Positions 12,872-24,375 of a stretch of DNA of 64,000 nucleotides are shown here, piece after piece. The notes under the pieces were generated by a model. That model was not told the DNA's origin. It saw only the letters and a list, made by a program, of their open reading frames with translations, and did not search any database. Source of the stretch: Homalodisca vitripennis (taxonomy: Eukaryota > Arthropoda > Insecta > Hemiptera > Cicadellidae); assembly GCF_021130785.1 (NCBI RefSeq), contig NC_060215.1, positions 73,422,001 to 73,486,000 of the forward strand, read 5' to 3'. The first letter of the stretch is position 1; each line of letters begins with the position of its first letter. The position numbers were made by a program, and so were the translations under genes.

Positions 12872-13045
12872 AAACAAGTGTTCTCTGGGTCTCAGATGGG
12901 GCTTCCTCACCCTCGACCAGTGTCATCTGTACTGCAGCCTGGCCGCCCTATCTTGCCTCAACAGCAGTTGTTACAACAGAGGGCTATTCAGCAGCAACGA
13001 CTGTTACACCAAAGTGGCATGCAACAATGGCGGCCACAGACTCAG
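12872..13045 (+). CDS. Ptip: Ptip exon: start of Gln-rich region
   Basis: Acceptor with a strong pyrimidine tract (TGTTTTTTTAG, ends 12871) and donor GTGAAT at 13046; 174 nt, phase 0 both sides. It encodes KQVFSGSQMGLPHPRPVSSV followed by Gln-rich text (LPQQQLLQQRAIQQQRLL). An alternative acceptor 24 nt downstream (CTCAG before ATGGGG) would also keep frame. Two other open frames over this interval are shadows. Confidence 0.85.
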
Positions 13046-13366
13046 GTGAATCTATGTTTGTATATATCTAGTGAGAAAAGTAGGTATCCTCTTGAGTATT
13101 TTCATAACATTGTTTTTTATAATATTTCTTTTCATATTTTTGAAAATTACACCTAAATATTCAGTTTGGATTCAGAAAACTGGAAATGTTGCAAATTTTG
13201 AGAGTTGGCCTTCTTTAATACCAAAAAGGAATTCATTTTCATCTTCTGACTGAGTTGCATTATTGTTGCCTGGATTGACCAAGATATGTTGTCAAATTAA
13301 AGGCAAAATTGCATTTTCTGATATTTTATCTTCAGGAAGTACTTATCCTTATCGTTCATACAAGGT

Positions 13367-14046
13367 TTAACCCATTGACTACCAATTAAAATTCAAATAT
13401 TTTAACTTTCAGGTACCAAATTAATTTTTCATTTTCCAATGGAGATCATTATGTGAGTGCTTAGGGTCAATTAAAAAAAATATTAAACGACCATATAACA
13501 TGATCAAATTGTATTTTACTATCTTATATGTTAAGTATTTAGTTGCCTAGCTACAATTGGATCTATACCAAATCTACCAAAAAAAAAAAATTATGTGGTT
13601 CATTTGCTTGCCTTGGCCATTCCTAAATTTGAAGGTTAGGCCATTTCTTCATCGCCACTTTCACTAAAGATTGGGTCATCGGAGTTATCATCACTCCTTT
13701 TTAATTTCATTGAGTATGTTCTAAACACACAAAAGTTACTAAAATTCTCAGAAAAGATTTCATTTTACTGTGATGCCATTTTACATCATTTCAGATGGCA
13801 ACAACTGAAAACAGAAATGGTAATCAATAATCAATTTTGAGAGTCAACTAGCTTCAAAATTGAACATGTTATATTTTAACAGACTATTGATATAATAGTA
13901 TAGACAAATTCGAAAATAATCGATATCAGGAATATTTTTTTATGACAAAATTACGAACCTAGTGTGACGTGCAACGCCCATTATCAGTAATTACGTTGCT
14001 GTTAACTGATGACAGGCAATATACATCATTGGTAGCCATTGGGTAG
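13367..14046 (-). mobile_element. piggyBac-type fragment with transposase acidic N-terminus
   Basis: The left end TTAA-CCCATTGACTACCA (13367-13384) pairs with TGGTAGCCATTGGG-TAGA (about 14029-14046). The right TTAA is mutated. On the minus strand around 13640-13710 the frame reads KRSDDNSDDPIFSESGDEEM, the acidic opening typical of piggyBac transposases. The rest of the transposase is missing. It lies in the intron before exon 22275. Confidence 0.6.
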
Positions 14047-14547
14047 ACATTTTAAAGGATTGTTTGGGTTTTGTATATAGCATACAAAAATATTGAAATG
14101 TGTTATAAGTTCTGTTATTGTTCATGTTTTAAAAATGAATCTGTTTATATCAATACAAGGCATAAGAAACTGAATTTTTATACAATCAGTAGTAACTTTT
14201 TACTTTCTCAAATGTCCCCATTGGGGGTGACGGAAAATCTTTTACCCAAGCATTAGTTTAGTTGTGTATAAGTTTAAATATAATAATCAGGTGAGTAAAA
14301 AGATGAAAAAAATAAAATGTAGACGACTCAAAAAGTGTAATTTAAAGTTTTGAACATTTGATACTAGTTTATCAATATAATGTTTGTATACATGAGTTTA
14401 TAAAAAGCGAACTCGAAAAATTAGTAGGATAAAGAGAGCTAAAATATATTGTCATATTTAGAGTTTCCTTACTTCCTGACGTTTCATTGGCCTCCTCAGA
14501 CATTTTGATCTATTTTTCCTTAATAATTAGGCAATTTTTTACTATAA

Positions 14548-16507
14548 CAGGGTGGCCACCCAACCGGGAAAACTGGGAATAAGCCGGGAATTTTTCTGAG
14601 AACTTGGAATATTACAAAAATAACTTTTCCGTCTCCAAGAAGTTATAAAATAAAGTCATTAATTTGACAACTTGTTGAATCAAGAATTTATTAATCTCGA
14701 AACATCGTATTATACGCGACGTACACCAGAGTTTCATTTGGAATTCACCAGGCCTGATAAGATGCTTTTTGGAGAAGAAAATAGTGGGTAAGCTATAACA
14801 AGTAACGCCAAGAAAGGCACATTTGCTTCCGACATGTTGCACAGCAATGTCAAAATGAGCTGTGGGCTGAGTGGCAGGAGAAACATTTATTGTCTAGAAT
14901 TGGCGGCGGATAAGCGGCATCGTGTGGTATTGCCCTGCCGCTCTCGTCTGTTAGTGTTCCTCAAATGCACACCACATACATTCAACTTTAAGTCGCTGCT
15001 CAATCCAAGTGCTCACCGCCCACCACTTACCACTCGTATTTACCTGAACGACTTCTTCGCACACGTGATGATCAGTCGGACGATTCGAATTATTCAAACC
15101 AAATAGCCCCACATTTACAAGGAGCCTTATGTCATGTTGTTTCGTAGTCCATGGTTATAATCTAACGAACACGTTGTGACAAAGCACAGCCTTTCGTGCG
15201 TTTATTTACTTTGTACTTGTGTTTTTCGTGATGGGATTATTCTATTCTTGCATTATATTAAAGGCTAACACAAAATTGATAACATCAATTGTGCTTGTAT
15301 TCTCGGTGCAACTGTAGAAGGTGCTCTTCTGTACTAGTGTCTATGTACTTACTGATCGCAAACAAATCGCACTTCGGTAACTTCAGTAGCAGATAACTTT
15401 CTGATGCATTCTTGCATTGGCCATCAGTGGGATATATATTGGGAGCCACAGTAAATTTTCGGGATTAACCAGGGCTGTCGCCAACAATGAGAATCTGTAG
15501 AAACGTGCATTATACATGAATTTCGGACTCCGGTAAACATGCGTGGATGTGCGTGAATTTTTATAATGTTCCCGGAATTTTTACTAGGGATGGATCATTT
15601 CTTTTCAGTCTTTTTCAATACCAACAGAAATCCTTAAATACAATTGAAAAATCATGATTTCACAATATCCTATTGATATGGGGAAGCTGAATCTCGAATC
15701 CAAAAATGGTTCTATTCATGGACGACTACTGATCGGCAGTACGCAAATTACCAATTGCTAAAATGTGTTAGTGCTTTCCGTATGAAAAATGTAGATTATA
15801 TAACCAAATCAACAAACTGCTGTAGTTTAAAAATAATATTTTAGCCATAATTAGTATTTTTTATATTTATTTGACGCATTGTCGAGAGTCCATGTATATC
15901 CATATATTTTTACGTACATGGAATATATTTTGGAAACTCAAATTATAATATATTCTTAGGCTTGCACCCCTTCCCCCCACAAAGGATAAATTGACCAAGT
16001 AAAGTTCAGATGAAAGTATTTGATGAAGTATGAGATGGACCGACCTTTTGTACCGGCGAAATCATTGTCTCGTACTGAAAGTTGGTCCACCGCAAACCTC
16101 TAACCTGCAATCTGTGTTGGTATTTATTTGTTATCTTTGTTTATTCCGTATTCGACATATGTATTTTCCAAACATCACAGAAAGGAAAGTTATTAGGTAT
16201 ACATGATGTTCCGTCGACGCATCGAAAGATATAGAGATAAAAACTAAGGAGCTTAAAATAGATGATAGCGATAAATCATCACCAATTTTATCACATATCA
16301 CTAGTGACAAAATGCTAGAGCACCACAGCTTTGCAGCGTTTCTTGCAAATACAGCTGGTGACGATAAACCGTCACCGTTGAACTCAGCGTAATTGTTAAA
16401 TGCAGTATTACAGTTGTTTATTTGGTTTGAAAGTAGACTGGAGAATCGGAAATTTTCAACCGGAAAAAAACTGAGAATTTGAAAAGAGGTTTTGAGTAGC
16501 CACCCTG
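14548..16507. mobile_element. DNA transposon with CAGGGTGGC ends and 5 bp target duplication
   Basis: The left end CAGGGTGGCCACCCAACCGG and the right end (reverse complement CAGGGTGGCTACTCAAAACC) are imperfect inverted repeats. Both continue with C/T-G-G rich, GGAAAA-like text. TATAA flanks both sides (14543-14547 and 16508-16512), consistent with a 5 bp duplication. A 90-codon open frame at 14834-15106 matches nothing I recognise, so the element is probably non-autonomous. A hAT-like origin is possible but not shown. Confidence 0.6.
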
Positions 16508-17509
16508 TATAAAAGAATACAAATTTAAGTCAAGTCTTAAACTATTTTAAAACATAGTTACTATTTACATTTAAGTGCTTATCATATCTAGGTACAAGCT
16601 TTTCATTACCTATTGAATAAAATTCTGCAGCACATAATCAATCACTGACAGTTTCAGAGCGACAGAGTGTCACCTCACTCTAATGATTATCTTTTTCTTC
16701 ATCATAGACATAATAATCTCATGTTTAATCACCAGTGATTATGTGGTTAAGAAGTTTGAAACTATATATCGGTACTGGGCAAACAATTTAGAGTCTGTCC
16801 TTTTTTTGAGCTTATTAGTCAAGCATTACCCATCAGGTACAATACTATATGAAATCAAATCAAATCAGTTTTATTGTCGTATGGCAGTTACATGCAGTGA
16901 CAAAGTCAAATTTCAATCAAATGCCTCGTCAAAGAACTATTAATAAGTATTAATAACATATATTACAATAATTTTAAGAAGTGGCAATCATTAAATAACA
17001 TAGCAGAATGAGATCCTTGTGGTTCTGTAGACTTGCTTGGTTAAAATAGTAACTTTAAAACATAAATACATAAATATACCTAATATTATAAAATACTCAA
17101 TATAAAAATAATTAATATAAAACAGTAACGAGAGCAATATTAACGGCAGTATTTAACAATCAAATAAATTAAAACAACATACAAATAACAACAATAAAAA
17201 TTAACGAATAAATTAATGTTAAAAATGGCTAATGAATAAATATGGCTCATAGATAACAATGCCGGCAGGCATGAACCTAGCAAAGTAACAAGATAAATTT
17301 TAATGAAATAACAAAACAATAACAAACTATTAAACTTAAAATTAAAAGGATATATCTTGACATGTTAGGAAGTCAGTCAAAGAATAGAATGGGTTCCTCA
17401 AGAGGTAATCAACTTATTTTTTAAATGTTTTGCATGTTATACTTATCAATTAGTTTACTAAACTTATAAACTCTCTTTGACATCACCGTATGACTTATCA
17501 AAATTTTGC

Positions 17510-19252
17510 TCAACCTACAATGACCAAAAGACAGATTATTTTACCTCTTGTGTTATAGTTATGAACATCTTCATTAAACATCAGATCAGGGGATTTTTTA
17601 AGAGCATAAATAACAAGATTAAGAATGTAGAGATTAACAACAGTATTGATTTTAAGTTCTATGAAAATAGGTTTGCAGTGGTCAAGGAATTCAGCATTAG
17701 CAAGTATTCTGACGGCTTTTTTTTGTAAAATTAATATTTCATTCAAGCGGCTCGAGTTTCCCCAGAATAACAGACCATATTTTACAATTGATTGAAAGAG
17801 GGCAAAGTAAACCATTCTGAGATAATTGATATTGACAAGGAATGTTAATCGCCTCAAGAGGTAAATTACTCTGGACAACCTAGGTAAAATTTTGTCTACA
17901 TGACTAGACCATGTAAGCTGATTATCTATGTATACACCTAAGAACTTAACACTAGTTATATTAACAAAGTTGGATTGAGGCATATTAAAAGGCCTTAGAG
18001 TGAATACAATATTCTGTGTTTTAGCGTGATTTAAGTAAAAACCGTTTGTTTGAAACCATGCAGATGCATCAGCTATAACTGACTTGACAGTGTCACTAAG
18101 ATCGTATATGTTATCACTATGATTAATAAAAGAGGTATCGTCAGCATACATCACAATTTTTGACCTAACATTTAGAGGAAGATCATTAATGCTAGTTAGG
18201 AATAGAAGAGGACCAAGGACTGAACCTTGGTGAACACCAAGCTCAAGCTCAATATCCTGTGACCACTCCATCAATACAGACTCTCTGCTTGCGGGGTTAG
18301 CAAGATAGGACTTAAATAAGCTAAGAGCAGCCCCACGTATGCCATAGTGCTCGAGCTTCGACAACATGTCCGCATGACACACAGTGTCAAAGGCCTTGCT
18401 GAGATCACATAAGGTAGCCTGAGCAAAGAGTCTATTCTCAAAGACATACAACACCTGGTGAACAAGCTTGTCCACAGCATCCATGGTTGCCCTACCTTTC
18501 CGAAAGCCAAACTGAAAATCTAACAAAATACAATTATTTTCAAGAAAAGCACTAACTTGATCATGAATAATGATTTCAAACACTTTTGAAATGACAGGAA
18601 CTATCGAAATAGGGCAGAAACTGTCTGGTTTGTCTCTAGGACCTTTTTTGCACACTGGACAAACACATGCTAATTTTAACTTGCCAGGAAAAATGCCTTC
18701 TTTCAGACAGCGGTTTATACAGATGGTTAGAAGTTTAATAATGCAGTTAATGATTTTTTTCATTGTGTTATTTGACATAAAGTATAAATCCTGGCTATTA
18801 GAGTTGTGAAGTTTTTTTATTGCTCTTAGAACATCCTCTGTAGACAATGTTTTCCATACAAATACTGAATCAACCCTACCGAAATTCACTACCAAGTCTA
18901 TGGCAGAAGTATCAGTAGGCAATATTTGATTTTTAATATCCTTAACAGTGTCTAGACAGAAATTATTAAAAGTTGATGGAGATATCCGAGTTACATTAGG
19001 CTTCCTATTCAGAGCACAGTTATTCTTAATAATATTCCAGACAGCTTTACATTTATTTGAGCTCTGGTCAATGTACTGGCTGTTGTAAGAAAGTTTAGCC
19101 TCAGAAATTTTTCTTTTATAGTGGATTTTCACTTCAGTTAATTTTTTCTTAACATTAGCACTAGGGGCGATTTTATATAAGTAATGAAGGTCAATAAGTT
19201 CGGCTTTTATAGTATGTAGCTCAGGTGTATACCAACTTTGACTCCCATTCAA
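17510..19252 (-). CDS. LINE ORF2 reverse transcriptase part (580 codons, open)
   Basis: The open frame carries the RT_like motifs in order. An N-terminal linker (NKCKAVWNIIKNNCALNRKP) is followed by KLACVCPVCKKG with FCPISIVPVISKVFE, FQFGFRKGRATMDAV, LCDLSKAFDTVCH, GVHQGSVLGPLLFL, MYADDTSFI and VKFLGVYIDNQLTWSSHVD. The catalytic Y-A-D-D is intact. After it comes the thumb-like region ending YNTRGK. The frame begins inside ORF2: the endonuclease lies upstream in other frames. The enzyme would prime reverse transcription at a nicked target. Confidence 0.9.
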   Translation of the reverse strand: MNGSQSWYTPELHTIKAELIDLHYLYKIAPSANVKKKLTEVKIHYKRKISEAKLSYNSQYIDQSSNKCKAVWNIIKNNCALNRKPNVTRISPSTFNNFCLDTVKDIKNQILPTDTSAIDLVVNFGRVDSVFVWKTLSTEDVLRAIKKLHNSNSQDLYFMSNNTMKKIINCIIKLLTICINRCLKEGIFPGKLKLACVCPVCKKGPRDKPDSFCPISIVPVISKVFEIIIHDQVSAFLENNCILLDFQFGFRKGRATMDAVDKLVHQVLYVFENRLFAQATLCDLSKAFDTVCHADMLSKLEHYGIRGAALSLFKSYLANPASRESVLMEWSQDIELELGVHQGSVLGPLLFLTSINDLPLNVRSKIVMYADDTSFINHSDNIYDLSDTVKSVIADASAWFQTNGFYLNHAKTQNIVFTLRPFNMPQSNFVNITSVKFLGVYIDNQLTWSSHVDKILPRLSRVIYLLRRLTFLVNINYLRMVYFALFQSIVKYGLLFWGNSSRLNEILILQKKAVRILANAEFLDHCKPIFIELKINTVVNLYILNLVIYALKKSPDLMFNEDVHNYNTRGKIICLLVIVG

Positions 19253-19473
19253 CTTGCCTCTTAAACCGCTATATGTTTTCAGAGCAACAAGATCAGATAT
19301 TACATTTGTTATAGTAGTAAAAAAGCAGTAAATAATAGAGAGGCACTTAAATGATTACGTTGCTAAAAAAGATCCCAGTCTATGCTGTCAAGTCTATCCA
19401 TAAGTAATGCAACTTTTCGATCTGGGAAAATAAGCCTAGGTGTTTTGGTTGAATTAGGAATATCCTCATATCC

Positions 19474-20060
19474 TCAAGTCATATCAGAACTTATATTATT
19501 ACATTTTATTACAACAACTAAACCATCATGATCAGAAAAAACAAAGTGTCTAAAAGGATAGCAATCAGTAATGCTGTCAGTGCTGTTAGTAAAAACATTA
19601 TCAAGACAAGCATTGCCTCTGGTTGGAGCATTATTCAAACAATAACAATTGAACTGTCTTAACAAATTTATGAAAGCAGTAACACTATTACGATGAGGTT
19701 GAGTGATATCAAAATCAGCGTTGAAGTCTCCACCAACCAGAATAGTGTAATTGCACCACTTAGATAGAAAAACTAATATCTTATCTAATAAATCTAAGAA
19801 TACATAGGGATCTTTGCCAGGTGGGCGATATAAGCTAATCACAATTATTTAAAGGAATCAAACACGATAGCAGTTGCCTCAAAAATAAGTTCTGTACAGA
19901 TATCACTTAAATTTTGTACGTTTGAATCATCAATTCACAAATAACATCAGCCAATGAAAAACTTGACTTACCAGACACGTCACTTAGAAAATCGTCCAGA
20001 AGAAGTGTTTTATTCCTCATCCCTTGAATATTTAAAAAAATACATTCAAGTCTAAATGAA
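19474..20060 (-). pseudogene. LINE ORF2 endonuclease domain, frameshifted
   Basis: A frame from 19842 to 19474 reads ISLYRPPGKDPYVFLDLL, LVGGDFNADFD, and FSDHDGLVVVIK. These match the APE-type endonuclease motifs YRPP, GDFN and SDHD. About 20060-19980 a short piece NIQGMRNKTLLLDDFLSD fits the start of the domain. The middle (catalytic Glu region) appears deleted or scrambled, so this copy cannot nick DNA. Confidence 0.75.
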
Positions 20061-20100
20061 CTATGGCGGTTGTCGGAGAGATTAGATGAAGAGAAATAAA

Positions 20101-21145
20101 CTAGCCTCTCCTTAGGTCTAAAAAATGTTTACTATTGTTTCTTCGTGGCGATACATATTCCTTCACAAGAACACCCTCGTCCCAAAACGCAGGATCCAAA
20201 AGAGTCTGGAAATCTCCCTCACCAACACCAACCAATCTTGAATGACTTTTAAGAGTCGTATTTAGGTTTAACTTCTTCGCAAACATAATTATTTACGCTC
20301 GAGCTGGAAAGATAGGATTCAATGTCAGATTTTGTTATTTCAATATCCAACTTCCATATAAAAATCCAAGATCGCTTCATGGCAGTTTTCAGCCTAGTAA
20401 CACCTCCAGTCTTTGTACCTAGAACAGGCTTTGGTCGAGATATATGCTTGCTGGCCAAAGAAGATGTTTGTTGTCTTGTCACTGATCGTGGATTTCTTTT
20501 TGACATAAAAACTTGAAAATTATCATCACTTACTTGTTCTTCTCCATTAGAATGCAAAGAATCTGATTTCCAAATGGATTTATTCTGCCATGTTCTACTG
20601 TTTACAATGTTGCATAGGTTAGATTGTCTTTGACATAAGAGCTTACAGGCTGAGTGGGACCGTCACAGGTCATACTGCTAGAAGCTGTAGCCTCGACAGT
20701 CGGTTGACCAATATCGGTTCGACAGTTATCGATTGCATCAATCGACTTTACAGGTTTTTGTATATTCTGAACCGGTTTTGCTGGTAACAGATCTGAGCAA
20801 GTTTCATGAAGCTCATTTAACTCTGATTTTACGTCACTATATTGCTTGAATTGCGCGACTTTAGCTTTGCTGAGTTCTTCAAGCTCAGTCAGCACAATAT
20901 TTAAAATTGTTGGCCAATCACAATTTTGATCAACTTTATCACTTTTACTAAACATAATGTTGAATTTAACCTCACAGCTTTTACAGAACCACTTAACATG
21001 GTCAGCTATGTCATTGATTACAGCATATGTTGTCTTGTCCATGCCAATACATTGAACATGAAACCATTGTTTGCAGAAACTATCACAGCACAGCTAGGTC
21101 GTCAGGAACAACATCTTTGCAGAAACCGCAAAGTGTTTCTTTAGT
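20101..21145 (-). pseudogene. LINE ORF1 with PHD finger and coiled coil
   Basis: Around 21145-20990 the minus strand encodes a Cys4-His-Cys3 pattern: CGFCKD, CDSFCKQWFHVQC and, after a spacer, WFCKSC. A one-base shift separates the first pair. This is a PHD-type zinc finger. A helical segment follows (LNIVLTELEELSKAKVAQ, about 20895-20842). Then, in shifted frames, comes a C-terminal ORF1 domain ending in text such as DFQTLLDPAFWDEGVLVKEY, typical of CR1-type ORF1 proteins. These bind element RNA. Confidence 0.7.
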
Positions 21146-21240
21146 TACTCTATTTTCGGTAGAATTTGTCAAGTCATGTGTGTTACTATTAGAGAACTTA
21201 CAACTTCGAGTTTGCATATTGAAAGTTTATGGTTGGTAGC

Positions 21241-22274
21241 TCTTCCTCGTAAAAAAAGTTTAAAAGAGAAAAAAAATAAAGGAAAGGAAAAACAGAAAAA
21301 AAGAACTTCCACGCGGAGCTGAAATGTATTTCACTAACACAATGTGCTCTGTCAAAATAGGTTATGTCACACTTAAATTACAACGATTAACTCACTTGTT
21401 AGGGAAAACTCACAGTTTATATCTTCAGCAGGTAGCTGGAAGCTGTCCAACAAATCTCACAAAGTAGACAATAAAAGAACTTAATAATAATAGTGAAAAC
21501 AATTAAATAACACTAACGGCGGTACACTGATTCGATGCTCGGAAGGGGGGGAAAAATACTATACTATATTATACAATACAGTACAATTTCCAAGTTTCTC
21601 AGTCTTAATTTCATACTTATGAGTTGATCGACAAGGTCATCTATAACCACAGACAGACAGCCACTTTGCTTTTCACTGCCAGATGCACACTGAATGTGAC
21701 TATACAGCGTCACTCAGATTGCACTGCTACATCCCACCCATGTGGCGATCTGATGCCTCGGCGAGTTACTTTTCAAATAACCTCTGTACAAATTAATTGA
21801 ACTATACATATATATTAAGGATTTCTCCGTTGCTCATGGACCATTCCCAGAAGAGGTGAAATGTTGGTGATTGCTCTTAAGTTGATCAATTAAAAAGTTA
21901 TCATGGTGTTAATATGGTTACTTTATGCAAATTTGTTTAATTGTAGTAAAAATAAGGAAATTTTAGAAAACTTAAACTAATATTTAGTTTGGGTTTATGC
22001 AACATAAATAATGTACATGTTTTTTTAAGTTCATAATATATTGATGTAGATTATTATTTTCAAAGGTAGTACCACCATTTATTTTTATTATTATATGGTT
22101 AAAATGTGTTATTTTATTATAAAAGCTATTCATGGACGTGGTAAGATAAGTATCATCACGTATAGTTTGTATGGATCAGTACTGTGTTGATGAGTTCCCT
22201 AATAATGTTTTAGCTACCAAAGTAAAACGTTATGTTTGTAATTAAAATATTGCTAACAAAAAGTGGGTTTTCAG
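21241..22274 (+). other. Probable LINE 5' UTR and end of Ptip intron
   Basis: 21241-21790 is less AT-rich than the intron and directly precedes ORF1 of the minus-strand LINE, so it is probably its 5' UTR. From 21790 to the acceptor GGTTTTCAG at 22274 I see only AT-rich intron. Confidence 0.4.
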
Positions 22275-22874
22275 GTTCAGCCCCAACAACAAATTGGTCA
22301 AAAACCAGGTCTGCAGTTGGCAGTGCTTCAGCAACAACTTCACCAACAACAACCAGTCCAACAGCAAGGAATGGCACAACAAACTATTCAACAACCCCAG
22401 CATTTGCAACAGCATTTAACATTGGCTCAACAAAAAACTATACTCCAGCAACAGCAACAACCAGCACAACACTTTATCCATGAAAACCAGCAGCAAAGTG
22501 GTGCTTCTCAGCAACAGCAACCCCAACAACAACAACAACAACAAATGATGCCGCAGATGGTGCAACATCAAGTGGTACAACACCAACAGCAACAACAACA
22601 GCAAAGTTTTGTTACGCTGACCAACAATAATCAACTCAATTGGAATCAACAGCAGCAGCAGCAGCAGCAACAACAACAACAACAACAGCAGCAGCAGCAG
22701 CAACACCATCAGCAGCAGCAGTTCCAACTAAGACAACAACAGCTGCAACAATTACAACAGCAGCAACATCAGCAACAACAGCAGCAACAACCCCAGCAGC
22801 AACAGTTGCCAAATCAACAACAGCCTCAAATTGAACAGAGGCAAATCACTTGGACCCAGCAAACCCAACAACAG
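22275..22874 (+). CDS. Ptip: Ptip exon: main poly-glutamine region
   Basis: 600 nt (200 codons), phase 0 both ends, acceptor GGTTTTCAG and donor GTAAAT. It starts VQPQQQIGQKPGLQLAVLQQ and is more than half Gln, including an uninterrupted run at about 22650-22706 made of CAG and CAA. Interspersed His, Pro, Leu and Val match the Q-rich middle of PTIP, which in many animals separates BRCT1-2 from the C-terminal BRCT domains and acts as a disordered transcription-related segment. The antisense poly-leucine frame (22416-22727) and a poly-Ala/Thr frame are shadows of the repeat. Confidence 0.9.
22650..22706 (+). repeat. CAG/CAA trinucleotide repeat
   Basis: Nineteen consecutive Gln codons: seven CAG, then CAA runs, then CAG again, before CAC. 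The CAG/CAA mix makes it less prone to slippage than a pure CAG tract. Likely polymorphic. Confidence 0.8.
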
Positions 22875-23775
22875 GTAAATAAGTATATCTTTAATATAAA
22901 AAGTTAAACCAATATTAGTAAATCTTACATAAACACTTAGTTTCAAATTAAATTAAAAACTAAACACTAGATAGATATGATAGTTGAATAAATAAGATGA
23001 TGGGGAAGCAAAAATTGCTACTGTCTTGTCAATTGTGTTGAAGTTTCATTACATAGCTCATAATATTTTCCTGTCAAAATGATTTTAAATTTTGTTATAT
23101 CAACTAAAATGTTATTGAAACCCATTTTGGGAACTGGTAAAATTATCTATTATTCTATAACAAGTATCAATAATGTATTATTACTGTTATGTGATTTTGA
23201 GATGGCTGGACTTTTTCACATAAATGAAAAACATTTTGGAATCTCTTTAGAACTGAATTCATAATAATTATATTCTTCACTGAACTCATGAAATAATCAA
23301 ACATAAGTGATTTTCCATCAAAGATTTAAAAAATTAAAGTCAAATTAACGAGCATTTAAGTCTGCTAATAACAAAAAAGAACAATCAAATCATATCTTCA
23401 TATTCCAGTACCAGTGTCAAAAATGTTTATTGATCCACAAACTATTTTTACAGCATTTACACTAGTTTTTAGAATATATTATGTATAAGTAATATAAAAT
23501 ATTTTGTAATTTTTACTATATTTTTCTAACTAAGCATTATTTTTGTTTAGTCAGAATTTTGTAAAGAAAATCTAAAACATACAAAAGCTGGCCAGTACAA
23601 TTAAGTAATTTAGTGAGCAAACAATTTAATCCTAATTTAAAAAAATCTATTTGGTGTTGGAAATTATATTTCCAGTTGGAACATACCAACCTTTTTGGCA
23701 ATAATAAATAAATTTATTAAATATAGTGGTATATTTTGTGGTATTAACTGCTAAAATGAGTTGCATTGGATGCAG
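22875..23775 (+). other. Ptip intron, nothing recognised
   Basis: About 900 bp of AT-rich intron. No element or coding signature seen. Confidence 0.5.
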
Positions 23776-23910
23776 GGCCCACCAAGGCAGCTAATACATA
23801 TGGATGCTGCCACACATGCACAGCTACAGCAGATGGATCCTCAACAACGAGCCATGTTCCTGCACAACATCCAGAAGCAACGCCAAATTGCCTTACAGAG
23901 GCAAATGCAG
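23776..23910 (+). CDS. Ptip: Ptip exon: Gln-rich, charged helix
   Basis: 135 nt, phase 0 on both sides; acceptor TTGGATGCAG, donor GTATGT. It encodes GPPRQLIHMDAATHAQLQQM followed by DPQQRAMFLHNIQKQRQIAL and RQMQ. This is predicted to be largely helical and less repetitive than the preceding exon, so it may be a conserved docking helix. The open frame at 23766-23987 in another register is a shadow. Confidence 0.88.
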
Positions 23911-24375
23911 GTATGTTTGACTCTAGCTTGAAGTATTGCATCATTAGCCACAAATTCTGGTTTTCAAGTGCAGTAATTATGAAATAAAACTGCTTAACTA
24001 AATTAATGTTTTGCAATATTAAAAAATTCTAGGTTTTCCTTTCACTTTAAAAGAGGATGGATCTTGCATTCATTTGAGGTTTGTTTAACAGAAATTTTAT
24101 TTTTGTTTTTTATTTTGTACAATGGCTGCAGGAATATTATCCAAAAACAGCTATATTGGCATTTCAAGTTAATAATAATAATTGACAATAAATATATTAG
24201 TTAATAATTTATTAGTTCATTAGTTGATACTACAATTGATAATAAATTAATGAACAATATAATATATAAGTACGTACATGAAGACTTAATTACAAAATCA
24301 ATATTAGGCTGTGTAAAAATTAACTTTTTCTATTACAGTACAAGAAAAATACAAATGTAATAGAATACATAATAA

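Larger units (their letters stand above)
16851..21240 (-). mobile_element. LINE (CR1/Jockey-type), nearly full length
   Basis: Read on the minus strand, the order is PHD/coiled-coil ORF1 (21145-20101), endonuclease (about 20060-19474), reverse transcriptase (19252-17510), and an AT-rich 3' UTR with AATAAA and a short tandem tail (TGATT)n at 16868-16851. The sequence 21240-21790 is probably its 5' UTR, but the exact 5' end is unclear. It sits in the 9.2 kb Ptip intron 13046-22274. Damage is light to moderate: ORF1 and the endonuclease are frameshifted while most of the RT is open. Confidence 0.85.

Noticed and set aside
12795..13071. Two longer open frames over the Ptip exon 12872-13045
   Set aside because: They break the phase with exons 12078-12271 and 22275-22874 and lack the Gln-rich pattern.
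18271..18809. Short open frames overlapping the LINE reverse transcriptase
   Set aside because: Off-frame shadows of the 580-codon RT frame.
22416..22727. Minus-strand poly-leucine open frame
   Set aside because: It is the antisense shadow of the CAG/CAA repeat in the Ptip exon 22275-22874.
22640..22834. Poly-Ala/Thr open frame on the + strand
   Set aside because: Another register of the same CAG/CAA repeat; the Gln frame joins the neighbouring exons.
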